Below are positions 43,515 through 51,723 of a stretch of DNA of 64,000 nt, in pieces (position 1 is the stretch's first letter; every line of letters starts with the position of its first letter). Below the pieces are notes generated by a model. It did not search any database. It worked only from the letters and a program-made list of their open reading frames with translations, and was not told the origin of the DNA. The translations under genes were made by a program, and so were the position numbers. Source of the DNA: Corynebacterium terpenotabidum Y-11 (lineage in GTDB: Bacteria > Actinomycetota > Actinomycetes > Mycobacteriales > Mycobacteriaceae); contig NC_021663.1 of NCBI RefSeq assembly GCF_000418365.1, positions 372,001 through 436,000 of the forward strand. Direction: 5' to 3'.

Positions 43515-43633
43515 GAATGCGGGGGTCCAATCCGTTGGTGACAGTACGTCTACGTTAGCTTGCCCTGACTCCCTGGCGGAAGTGCTCGTGACGGCGTGCG
43601 GACGCCGCGGGCAGGGGGGTCGGCCCACAACCA

Positions 43634-43747
43634 TAGACCGCTTGGTCTGTTCGGTGCAAGGGGAGTCGAAATGAGGGCGCCCTGGATTGTGTCTCCGGAC
43701 CGAGCGGTCTACTGTGGGACGCCGATGGTTCCAGACCGAGCAGTCTG
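43634..43747. promoter_or_regulatory. Three McbR-type operators and cysI promoter in the fpr2-cysI gap
   Basis: Sites TAGAC-CGCTTG-GTCTG (43634-43649), CGGAC-CGAGCG-GTCTA (43696-43711) and CAGAC-CGAGCA-GTCTG (43732-43747) fit the McbR rule TAGAC-N6-GTCTA with one or two end changes. The middle site lies in the 17-base spacer of a promoter TTGTGT (43687-43692) / TACTGT (43710-43715) reading toward cysI; the third is just downstream. The first serves fpr2 or both. Positions just before the ATG at 43767 support that start. Confidence 0.85.
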
Positions 43748-43766
43748 TACAGAAAGTTGAGGACCT

Positions 43767-46700
43767 ATGACGACGGCGACCGAGACGCCTGCCCGCACCC
43801 TCCTCGGGGAGGACGCCGCCCGCGCGGAGGTGCGTGAAGCGACTGCCGCCAAGGATGCCGCCGCCGCGGCGGCGAAGGCTGCGGTCGAGGCGTCCAAGGC
43901 CGATCCGGACAATGAGCAGCTGGCCGACGACGTCCGTCAGGCACGCAATGCGCAGCGTCGGGCCGCCCGTGCCCTGAAGAAGGCCGAGGAGACGCTGGCT
44001 GAGCTGGCTGAGGTGGTTGAGGCACCGGCGGCGGACACAGCGCTTTCTCCACTCGACGCCGCCCCTGCCGAACTCCGCCAGGCGGACGCGGCGAAAGAGG
44101 CCGCGGCCACAGCCACCCGTGCCGCAGACAAGGCTGCCGAGGCAGACCCGGACAATGCCGCGCTCTTCGCTGCCGCACGCAAGGCCCGCTGGGATGAGTT
44201 GAAGGCGACGAAGGCCGCGCAGAAGGCTGCGGCGGCTCTCGCTGAGGCGGAGGACGCCGCCGGTGTCGTCGCCGAGGAACCTGGTGCGGAGGCTCCGCAG
44301 TCTGACCCGGTGGCGGTCGACGCTGTCGTCATCGAGTCCACCGGCGACCCGGTGAAGGATGCGGAACTGCAGGCTGAGGCTGCTGCCAGGGCGACCGCCG
44401 CCGCCGAAGCCGCGGCGGACGCCGATCCGGACGACAAGGCGCTCGGTGCTGCCGCGCGTCGGGCCCGGGCCGCGGAGAAGAAGGCCGCCCGTGCACTGAA
44501 GAAGGCCCGGGCTGCGGCCGACGAGGCTGTCGATGAGGTCGACGCCACCGCCGACGCCACCGTCGAGGTCGCCGAGGCTCCGGTGACCGAGGTTGCGACG
44601 TCCCTCCCGGTCGCTCCCGCTGCGACCAACTTCCAGGACACCCTCGCCCTCGTCAGTTCGGGCGCCTCCGTCCTGGCTGTCGCCGCCGACACCGCCGAAC
44701 GAGCGGCCGCTACCGACCCCGCCAACGTTCTCCTCGCCGAGGCTGCCCGAGCAGCCCGTGCCGCGGCACAGCAGGCGGCGCAGGCCGTCGCCGCCGCTGC
44801 GGCGGTCTACGGGAGCGCCCCGGCAGTCCCGACTGCATCTGCCACCCCGACCCCGGACGCCGCCACGGAGCCCGCCACCGAGCCCGAGGCCGCGGCGTCC
44901 GACGAGCCGACCGAAACCCCGGAGATTCCCGAGGACCCGACCGTCGTCGCCGCCCGCGCCGCCCTGGCCGAGGCAGAGAAGACCCAGGAAGACCTGGCCG
45001 CAGCCACCAGAAAGGCGGACAAGGCCGCCGAGGCCGACCCGGGCAACTCCGACCTCTTCTCCGCCGCACGCAAGGCCCGCTGGGACGAACTGAAGGCCAG
45101 CAAGGCCGTGACCAAGGCCGCCGCCGCTCTGGAGCAGGCCATCGCGGACGCCCCGCCGGCCCCCAAGGTCCTCACCGAAGAAGAGAAGGACGACCGGCGT
45201 GCCCCCAAGCCGCAGGGTCAGTGGCTCGTCGACGGCGACCGCCCGCTCAACGACGATGAACGCATCAAGCAGGAGGACGCCGGCCTCGCCGTCGCCGACC
45301 GCGTCCGGAACATCTACGCGAAGGAAGGCTTCGACTCGATCCCGGCCGAAGACCTCGCACCCCGGTTCAAGTGGATCGGTATGTACACCCAGCGTCGCCA
45401 GGACATGGGCGGTGAACAGACCGGTGTACTCACCAACGCCGAACTGCAGGACCGCTACTTCATGATGCGCGTCCGTCTGGACGGCGGGTTCATGTCCAGT
45501 GAACAGATGCGCGTCATCGGCGGGATCTCCCGCGATTTCGCCCGCAACACCGCCGACTTCACCGACCGGCAGAACATCCAGCTGCACTGGATCCGTATCG
45601 AGGACGTCCCGGAGATCTGGGACCGCCTCGCGTCGGTGAACTTGGACACCTTCTTCGGTTGCGGTGACGTCCCGCGCGTCATCCTCGGATCCCCGGTCGC
45701 CGGGATCTCCAAGGACGAGATCATCGACGCCACCCCGGCGATCCGTGAGATTAAGGACAACTGGCTGACCCGCGACGAGTTCGCGAACCTGCCGCGCAAG
45801 TTCAAGACCGCGATCTCCGGCAACAGCCGGCAGGACGTCACCCACGAGATCCAGGACATCGCCTTCATCGGCTCCGAGCACCCCGAGAAGGGTGCCGGAT
45901 TCGACGTGTGGGTCGGCGGCGGTCTGTCGACCAACCCGATGTTCGCCCAGCGTCTTGGCGTGTGGGTCTCCATCGACGAGGTGCCGGAGGTGTGGGCGGG
46001 CGCGGTCCGGATCTTCCGCGACTACGGCTACCGCAAGCTGCGGAACCGGGCCCGGTTGAAGTTCCTCGTCGCCGACTGGGGCGTGGAGAAGTTCCGCCGC
46101 ATCCTGGAGGACGACTACCTCGGTCACCGGCTGACCGACGGCCCTGCCCCGGAGGCCCACCCCGGCTACCGGGACCACGTCGGCGTCCACGAACAGCGGG
46201 ACGGGAAGTTCTACGTCGGAGTGAAGCCGACCGTCGGCCACACCGAGGGCGACCAGCTCATCCGCCTGGCGGACATCGCCGAGGCCCACGGTGTGACCCG
46301 CCTGCGCACCAGCGCGGACAAGGAACTCATCTTCCTCGACGTCGCCGCGGACGCCACCGCAGACCTCGCCGCCGCTCTGGAGGTCGAAGGTCTGTCCGCC
46401 ACGCCGTCCAGCTTCCGTCGCGACATCATCTCCTGCACCGGCCTGGAGTTCTGCAAGCTCGCCCTGGTCACCACCAAGCAGCGCGCGATCACCCTGGCCG
46501 ACCAGCTGGAGGAGCGGCTCGGCGACCTCGATGTGCCGCTGAAGATCAGCCTCAACGGCTGCCCGAACTCCTGTGCCCGCACCCAGGTCGCGGACATCGG
46601 TCTGAAGGGCCAGATCGTCACCGACGACGACGGCAACCGGGTCGAAGGCTTCCAGGTCCACCTCGGTGGCGCCCTGGGTATGCACCCGGACTTCGGGAAG

Positions 46701-46841
46701 AAGCTGCGCGGCCACAAGGTGACCTCCGCCGAGCTGGACGACTACATCGTCCGCGTGGTGGAGCACTACAAGGATCAGCGCGCCGACGGTGAGCAGTTCC
46801 GCGACTGGGTGCTCCGTGCCGACGAGGAGGTGCTGCAGTGA
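43767..46841 (+). CDS. cysI: Ferredoxin-dependent sulfite reductase with a ~478-residue N-terminal repeat extension
   Basis: Six-electron reduction of sulfite to sulfide. Residues ~479-1024 are a normal hemoprotein sulfite reductase: start APKPQGQWLVDGDRPLNDDE, then PRFKWIGMYTQRRQDMGGE, GCGDVPRVILGSPVAGI and siroheme/Fe4S4 ligands SCTGLEFC (C890, C896) and NGCPNSCARTQ (C932, C936). The first ~478 residues are Ala-rich and helical, with five hairpin repeats (~18-82, 100-163, 198-254, 289-348, 391-461), each with an ADPDN-like turn and joined by Pro/Glu/Val-rich linkers. No Cys, no signal. GAGGA precedes the ATG, and promoter and McbR sites lie immediately upstream, so the extension is probably translated. 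First gene of cysIXHDNYZ. Confidence 0.93.
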   Translation: MTTATETPARTLLGEDAARAEVREATAAKDAAAAAAKAAVEASKADPDNEQLADDVRQARNAQRRAARALKKAEETLAELAEVVEAPAADTALSPLDAAPAELRQADAAKEAAATATRAADKAAEADPDNAALFAAARKARWDELKATKAAQKAAAALAEAEDAAGVVAEEPGAEAPQSDPVAVDAVVIESTGDPVKDAELQAEAAARATAAAEAAADADPDDKALGAAARRARAAEKKAARALKKARAAADEAVDEVDATADATVEVAEAPVTEVATSLPVAPAATNFQDTLALVSSGASVLAVAADTAERAAATDPANVLLAEAARAARAAAQQAAQAVAAAAAVYGSAPAVPTASATPTPDAATEPATEPEAAASDEPTETPEIPEDPTVVAARAALAEAEKTQEDLAAATRKADKAAEADPGNSDLFSAARKARWDELKASKAVTKAAAALEQAIADAPPAPKVLTEEEKDDRRAPKPQGQWLVDGDRPLNDDERIKQEDAGLAVADRVRNIYAKEGFDSIPAEDLAPRFKWIGMYTQRRQDMGGEQTGVLTNAELQDRYFMMRVRLDGGFMSSEQMRVIGGISRDFARNTADFTDRQNIQLHWIRIEDVPEIWDRLASVNLDTFFGCGDVPRVILGSPVAGISKDEIIDATPAIREIKDNWLTRDEFANLPRKFKTAISGNSRQDVTHEIQDIAFIGSEHPEKGAGFDVWVGGGLSTNPMFAQRLGVWVSIDEVPEVWAGAVRIFRDYGYRKLRNRARLKFLVADWGVEKFRRILEDDYLGHRLTDGPAPEAHPGYRDHVGVHEQRDGKFYVGVKPTVGHTEGDQLIRLADIAEAHGVTRLRTSADKELIFLDVAADATADLAAALEVEGLSATPSSFRRDIISCTGLEFCKLALVTTKQRAITLADQLEERLGDLDVPLKISLNGCPNSCARTQVADIGLKGQIVTDDDGNRVEGFQVHLGGALGMHPDFGKKLRGHKVTSAELDDYIVRVVEHYKDQRADGEQFRDWVLRADEEVLQ
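43818..45149 (+). repeat. Five helical-hairpin repeats in the CysI extension
   Basis: Each unit reads roughly A..A.KAAEADPDN..L..AARKARxxExKAxKAxxKAxAAL, with turns at residues 45-49, 126-130, 218-223, 316-320 and 423-427 (spacing 81, 93, 97, 107). Units 2 and 5 are close at DNA level: GCCGCACGCAAGGCCCGCTG is identical at 44172-44191 and 45063-45082. This indicates recent duplication or gene conversion. Confidence 0.88.
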
Positions 46842-47077
46842 GCGGCGCCGACCGGAACGACCCCGACATCCATCCCGACCCCGCCCACCGGGCGAACGGT
46901 TCCATCAGCGGCAGGGCCGCCCACCCCAACCCGCGGAGAGCGACGGTCATGAACTGCCCCTACTGTGCCTCGGAGAATCTCTGGCCGGACCCGGAGACCG
47001 ACAACGCCTGGCAGTGCCGGGACTGCTGCCGGGTCTTCTCGGTGAAGCTGCACGGTCAGATCCCCCGCGGAGTCTAA
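46838..47077 (+). CDS. cysX: CysX, small cysteine-rich protein of the sulfate-reduction operon
   Basis: 79 residues from a GTG overlapping the cysI stop (GTGA). The C-terminal half carries two C-x-x-C-type pairs, MNCPYCASENLWPD and WQCRDCCRVFSVKLHG, a zinc-ribbon or small iron-sulfur arrangement matching C. glutamicum CysX. The role in sulfite reduction (assembly or electron transfer) is undefined in the literature as far as I know. The N-terminal ~37 residues are disordered; an internal ATG at residue 38 would also give the cysteine core. Confidence 0.85.
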   Translation: MSGADRNDPDIHPDPAHRANGSISGRAAHPNPRRATVMNCPYCASENLWPDPETDNAWQCRDCCRVFSVKLHGQIPRGV

Positions 47078-47136
47078 GCCCCGGCGCGATCACCATGGTC
47101 GCAGCTCGGAGAAAGGTCAGGGTACGCTCGACGGTC

Positions 47137-48759
47137 ATGGCGGCACAGGGCACCCGGGACGGTGGACTCATCTCCGGGCGGCTGCGCGTCCGCCCCTCTG
47201 CCCTCCCCGACGCCGACGACCCCCACTGGCTGCTCAAGGTCGCGGTCAGTCAACGTCCCTACCAGTTCATCGCCTCCGTCGGGATGCTGCTGGGCTTCAT
47301 CTGCAACGCCACCACCTCCGTCATCGTCGGCCGCGCGATCGACCAGGCCGTCGCCCCCGGTGATCTGGGACGCCTGGGGCTGTGGATGGGCGTCCTCGTC
47401 GCCCTGTTCGCCGTCAACGCGGTGAGCGTGTGGCTCGCCCGCCGCTACCTCGAACTCATCCTCCAGCAGGTCAGCCACGACCTGCGGACCCGGGTCACCG
47501 ACCGGATCCAGGACCCGCGCGGCATCGGCACCCGGGCCGGCGCGACCGGTGCAGCGAATGAACGCACCGCCGGTGGCCTGCTGTCCATCGCCTCCACCGA
47601 CGCGAACAAGGCCGCCGAGATCATTGTCGTGACCGTGTTCCCGGTCGCGGAACTCGGCTCGATCCTCTATGTCGCCGTCGTGGCACTGACCGTGGACTGG
47701 CGACTGGGTCTGGCGGTCCTCGTCGGCGCGCCGGTCGTCGTGCTGCTGTCCCTGCGGGCGGCCCGACCACTGCGCAGCAGGGCCGGTGCCCGCCAGCAGG
47801 CACTCGCCCGCACTGCCTCAGCCGCCACCGACGCGGTCGAGGGCCTGCGGATCATCAAGGGCCTCGGCGTGGTCTCCACCATGCAGTCCCGCTACCGGGG
47901 CTACTCCGAACAGGCCTACCGTGCGACGGTGCGCGCCAACGCCGCCGAGGCGCGCCTCACCGCCACCACCCAGTCCATCGGTGCGGTGTACGTTGTCGCG
48001 ATCGGTGTGGCCGCCGGGTGGCTCGCCCTGCACGAGGACCTGTCCATCGGCCAGCTCATCACCATCGTCGGTCTGTCCCAGTACGTGGTTCACCCGATGA
48101 CAATGCTGGGCCGTAACGTCGCCACCCGGCTGGCGGCCTCCGCAGCGTCCGGACGTCGGGTCGTCAGCATCCTCGCCGCCCCCTATGCCACCGGCGACGA
48201 GGTGGGGGCCGCCGCGACCGACCGCGTCCTTTCCGCCGTCCCCGCGGGCGTCACCGTGGTGCGCGGGGGAGAAGCCGCCGCCCACGCCGGGCAGGTCGCC
48301 GATGCGCTGCGACTGCTCCCGCGGCACCGCGTCATCGTCGCCCCGCACGCCGCTGACCTCTTCGACGGGCCACTGCAGGACAACGTCCACCCTGATCCGG
48401 CGGTCGCCGCGTCCGCCCTGGAGATCGCGGACTGCGACGACATCCCCGGGGGTCCACTGCGGTCCGTGGGGGAGGGCGGGCGCCGGCTCTCCGGCGGTCA
48501 GCGTCAACGCGTCGCCCTGGCCAGGGCGATCGCTGCGGACCCGGATCTGCTCGTCCTCACCGACCCGACAACGGCCGTGGATTCGGTGACCGAGCAGCAC
48601 ATCGCCGAGCGCGTCGCCGCCCGGTACCGCGGATCCGGCCGCCGTGTGCTCGTGTTCTCCGAGGCCCCGGCGTGGCAGGTCGTGGCGACGACGACCTGGG
48701 ACGCCGACGATGCCATCGCCCTGGCCAAGACCGCGGAACACGCGGAGGTGCAGCCATGA
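47137..48759 (+). CDS. ABC exporter half-transporter, ATPase domain lacking Walker A
   Basis: About 540 residues: six-helix exporter membrane domain (YQFIASVGMLLGFICNATTS ... TVDWRLGLAVLVGAPVVVLL ... ITIVGLSQYVVHPM) then a degenerate NBD. Walker A is missing (VVRGGEAAAHAGQV), signature GGRRLSGGQRQRVALARAI is intact (~450), and Walker B is altered (LLVLTDPTTAVD; Asp and Glu replaced by Thr and Asp). Its partner, encoded next with an ATGA overlap, has the missing motifs. An upstream in-frame ATG at 47095 is possible; neither start has a strong ribosome site. Located in the cys cluster between cysX and cysH. Confidence 0.82.
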   Translation: MAAQGTRDGGLISGRLRVRPSALPDADDPHWLLKVAVSQRPYQFIASVGMLLGFICNATTSVIVGRAIDQAVAPGDLGRLGLWMGVLVALFAVNAVSVWLARRYLELILQQVSHDLRTRVTDRIQDPRGIGTRAGATGAANERTAGGLLSIASTDANKAAEIIVVTVFPVAELGSILYVAVVALTVDWRLGLAVLVGAPVVVLLSLRAARPLRSRAGARQQALARTASAATDAVEGLRIIKGLGVVSTMQSRYRGYSEQAYRATVRANAAEARLTATTQSIGAVYVVAIGVAAGWLALHEDLSIGQLITIVGLSQYVVHPMTMLGRNVATRLAASAASGRRVVSILAAPYATGDEVGAAATDRVLSAVPAGVTVVRGGEAAAHAGQVADALRLLPRHRVIVAPHAADLFDGPLQDNVHPDPAVAASALEIADCDDIPGGPLRSVGEGGRRLSGGQRQRVALARAIAADPDLLVLTDPTTAVDSVTEQHIAERVAARYRGSGRRVLVFSEAPAWQVVATTTWDADDAIALAKTAEHAEVQP

Positions 48760-50549
48760 GTGACACCCGCTCCGGGACCGCGGAGATCCGCACCTTCCCC
48801 CTGGCGACCTGGACCCAGACCCGTCGTGACATCGTCCGGCAGCTGCGGCAGGTCCCGGGAGCCCGGTGGCAGGCGCTGACCGCTGCGGTCCTGCTGGCCA
48901 TCGGTGCCTGGTGCACCGTCTCGGTGCCGCGACTGCTCGGCAGGATCGTCGACATCGTCAACGACAACGGCTCCGACGGCGACCTGTGGCGGACCGCCGG
49001 TCTCATGGTCGGCGCCGCCGTCCTCGCCGGAATCACCGACGGTGCCGGGTACTTCCTGCTGGCCAGACTGTGCGAACGGCTGCTGGCGAACCTGCGTGAG
49101 GAGATGGTCGGCACCGCCCTGGGCCTGCCGATGCACCGGGTGGAGGACGCCGGTACCGGCGACGTGGTCTCCCGGTCCACTGATGACGTGGCCCAGGTGT
49201 CCGCTGCGGTGATGGAGGTGCTTCCGGCACTGACCAATGCGGCCTTCGTCATCGCGGCGACGGCAGTGAGCCTGGTGACCGTCGACTGGCGCTTCCTCGC
49301 GGTGGTCGTTCTCGTGGCCCCGGTGTACTGGTTCGCGGCGAAGGCCTACCTGCGACGTGCTCCGGCGCTGTTCGCCGCGGAGCGCGCGTCGATGGGTCTG
49401 CGGGCGCGCCGGGTGCTCGAGGCGATCCACGGGCGCCGGACGGTGCGCGCCTTCCGTATGGAGCAGGACATGCACGACCGTATCGGGGAGGCGTCCTGGC
49501 AGGTCATGACCAATGCGGTCGGTGCGAACCGGGTGATGGTGGTGCTGCTCAACCGGATGCTCGGCGCGGAGCTGGTGATGATCGGGTCGGCGGTCGTGCT
49601 GGGGTTCTTCCTCGTCGACCAGGGCATTGTCGGGGTCGGCGCAGTGACCGGTGCGGCGCTGATGATCATCCGGGTGCGCGGTCCATTGCAGCAGATCATG
49701 CGGGTGCTGGATGCCGCCCAGTCCGGCTACGCCTCCTTGGCACGGATCGTCGGGGTGACGGTCGACCCACCGCGTCCGGTGCCGGACGCCGGTGCGCCCG
49801 CGCCTCGCGGCGAGGTGGAGCTGCGGGACGTGAACTTCCGCTACGGGCAGGACGCTGATCCGGACTCCTGGGCGGTCGCGGACGTCACGTTCCGCATCGC
49901 GCCGGGCCGCACCGTGGCTCTGGTCGGGGCGTCGGGGGCGGGGAAGACGACGGTGGCGACGCTGCTGGCGGGCCTGCGGGAGCCGGTGTCCGGGTCGGTG
50001 ACCGTCGACGGCGTGCCGGTGACGGCCCTGTCGGACGCGGAACGGGCCGCGAGGCTGGCCCTGGTCTCCCAGGAGGTCCACGTGTTCTCCGGGCAGCTGC
50101 GCGATGATCTGCTGTTGGCGGCACCGTCCGCGACCGATGAGCAGCTGTGGTCCGCGCTGGTCGCGGTCGGTGCGGACGGGTGGGTGTCCCGCCTGGCCGA
50201 CGGGTTGGATACCGAGGTCGGCTCCCGTGGCGTCATCCCCGACCCGGTGGTGGCGCAGCAGCTGGCGCTGGCCCGGATCCTGCTGCGGGACCCGAAGGTG
50301 GTGGTCCTCGATGAGGCGACCGCGGAGGCCGGGTCGGCGGGGGCCCAGGCGTTGGAGGACGCAGCACGGACGGTGACGGAAGGACGCACCGCTCTGACGG
50401 TCGCGCATCGGCTGGACCAGGCGCGTGCCGCCGACGAGATCATGGTCATGGAGGACGGGCGCATCGTGGAGCGTGGTCCGCACGATGAGCTGGTCGCAGC
50501 GGGCGGACGCTACGCCGAGCTCTGGTCCGTCTGGTCCCGCGGCCGGTAG
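48756..50549 (+). CDS. ABC exporter half-transporter, ATPase domain with intact Walker motifs and lost signature
   Basis: 597 residues: six-helix exporter domain (LTAAVLLAIGAWCTVSVPRL ... LVTVDWRFLAVVVLVAPVYW ...) and an NBD with Walker A LVGASGAGKTTVATLL (~390), Q-loop LALVSQEVHVFSG, Walker B VVVLDEATAEAG (~515) and VAHRLDQARAADEI; the signature LSGGQ is replaced by IPDPVVAQQ (~494). Pairs with the preceding half to make a heterodimer with one working ATP site. Cargo unknown; the location suggests a sulfur compound such as cysteine or a thiol, which is inference. Confidence 0.85.
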   Translation: MSDTRSGTAEIRTFPLATWTQTRRDIVRQLRQVPGARWQALTAAVLLAIGAWCTVSVPRLLGRIVDIVNDNGSDGDLWRTAGLMVGAAVLAGITDGAGYFLLARLCERLLANLREEMVGTALGLPMHRVEDAGTGDVVSRSTDDVAQVSAAVMEVLPALTNAAFVIAATAVSLVTVDWRFLAVVVLVAPVYWFAAKAYLRRAPALFAAERASMGLRARRVLEAIHGRRTVRAFRMEQDMHDRIGEASWQVMTNAVGANRVMVVLLNRMLGAELVMIGSAVVLGFFLVDQGIVGVGAVTGAALMIIRVRGPLQQIMRVLDAAQSGYASLARIVGVTVDPPRPVPDAGAPAPRGEVELRDVNFRYGQDADPDSWAVADVTFRIAPGRTVALVGASGAGKTTVATLLAGLREPVSGSVTVDGVPVTALSDAERAARLALVSQEVHVFSGQLRDDLLLAAPSATDEQLWSALVAVGADGWVSRLADGLDTEVGSRGVIPDPVVAQQLALARILLRDPKVVVLDEATAEAGSAGAQALEDAARTVTEGRTALTVAHRLDQARAADEIMVMEDGRIVERGPHDELVAAGGRYAELWSVWSRGR

Positions 50550-50602
50550 GTCTGCGGTGCGCTGCAGGCACCGCGACCGGGGTGTGGGGCGGGGTCACTG
50601 GG

Positions 50603-50737
50603 TAGACCTATCGGTCTAGGACTTTTATCCGACCTGACCTGAAGATACAAACCCATCCTGTAGGGGTACGCGGATCCACTGTTGCCTGCACTGGACCGAG
50701 TGGTCTAGTCTTGTCCAGCATTAGACCGACCGGTCTG
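50603..50737. promoter_or_regulatory. cysH promoter region with three McbR-type operators
   Basis: TAGAC-CTATCG-GTCTA (50603-50618) is a perfect match to the McbR rule; TGGAC-CGAGTG-GTCTA (50692-50707) and TAGAC-CGACCG-GTCTG (50722-50737) have one change each. A promoter TTGCCT (50682-50687) / CTAGTC or TAGTCT (from 50705) overlaps the second site, and the leader to the ATG at 50839 is about 120 bases. It gives cysHDNYZ its own McbR-controlled promoter. Confidence 0.85.
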
Positions 50738-50838
50738 TTGACGACAGTGCCGGTCAGTCCGCAGTCAAGACCAGAGAAGAGCAGACCCCGGCCTCGCACA
50801 CGCGGGCAGGCAAGCAGTGAAGTAGGGAAGTAACAGCC

Positions 50839-51723
50839 ATGACGAACACGGGAGCAGCAGCCGGTATCCCGGTGCTGACCGGTCTCGTGGGCTTCGGGGA
50901 CGGGGCCAGCGTTAACCTCGTCGGCGGCAACGGTGCCGACAGTGCAGACACTGCCGGACACGCCTCTGACCGGCCCCGTAAAGACCCCGAGGTCAGCCCG
51001 GCCGGCGCCCCGACCACGACCACCCACCTCAGCGCCGAACAGAGCGCCGCACACCGGGCGCTCGTTGACGAGTGGAATGACCAGCTCGAAGGGAAGAGCG
51101 CCGAGGAGATCCTCGACTGGGTCAACGAACACATCACCGGCACGGTCGCGGTCACCATGTCCATGCAGGACACGGTCCTCGCCGAACTCGCCCAGGGCCG
51201 TATCCACGACGCCGAACTCGTCTTCCTCGACACCGGTTACCACTTCGACGAGACCTACGACGTCGCCCGTGAGGTCGACGAACGCTACAGCCTCCCGCTG
51301 AAGACCGTCGAACCGGTGCTCACCGTCGACGAGCAGGACCGTGAATACGGGGCGAACCTCTACCGCTCCAATCCGACGGCCTGCTGCCGGATGCGCAAGG
51401 TCGAACCGTTGGCCCGGATGCTCAACCCCTATGAGGCATGGATCTCCGGGGTGAAGCGGGTCGACAGTGAACTGCGGAAGGACACCCCGATCCTCGACGT
51501 CGACCGCACCGGTCGGTTGAAGATCAACCCCATCGCAGCCTGGACCGACCAGGACGTCGAGGACTACATCACGGCCCACGACCTGATCATCCATCCGTTG
51601 ACGACGCAGGGGTACCCCTCCATCGGATGCGCCACCTGCACCATGCCCGTCGCCCCCGGCGAAGATCCCCGTTCCGGCCGCTGGGCCGGCTCCACCAAGA
51701 CAGAATGCGGACTCCACCTGTGA
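50839..51723 (+). CDS. cysH: Phosphoadenylyl/adenylyl-sulfate reductase
   Basis: 294 residues. Reduces activated sulfate to sulfite. Features: ELVFLDTGYHFDETYDVARE, and the four cysteines of the [4Fe-4S] type, ACCRMRKVEPL (CC) and GCATCTMPVAPGED (C-x-x-C), with the catalytic C-terminal TKTECGLHL. The cluster cysteines plus the lack of a CysC/APS kinase in the cluster indicate APS as substrate. The first ~60 residues are a Gly/Ala/Asp-rich leader not needed for the fold. Followed by cysD with a GTGA overlap. Confidence 0.94.
   Translation: MTNTGAAAGIPVLTGLVGFGDGASVNLVGGNGADSADTAGHASDRPRKDPEVSPAGAPTTTTHLSAEQSAAHRALVDEWNDQLEGKSAEEILDWVNEHITGTVAVTMSMQDTVLAELAQGRIHDAELVFLDTGYHFDETYDVAREVDERYSLPLKTVEPVLTVDEQDREYGANLYRSNPTACCRMRKVEPLARMLNPYEAWISGVKRVDSELRKDTPILDVDRTGRLKINPIAAWTDQDVEDYITAHDLIIHPLTTQGYPSIGCATCTMPVAPGEDPRSGRWAGSTKTECGLHL

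Noticed and set aside
42090..46766. Very long open frame (1558 codons) on the minus strand running through cysI
   Set aside because: Only its last 475 codons (from 43514) are fpr2. The rest is antisense to cysI, has shadow composition from GC-rich third positions, and has no domain similarity.
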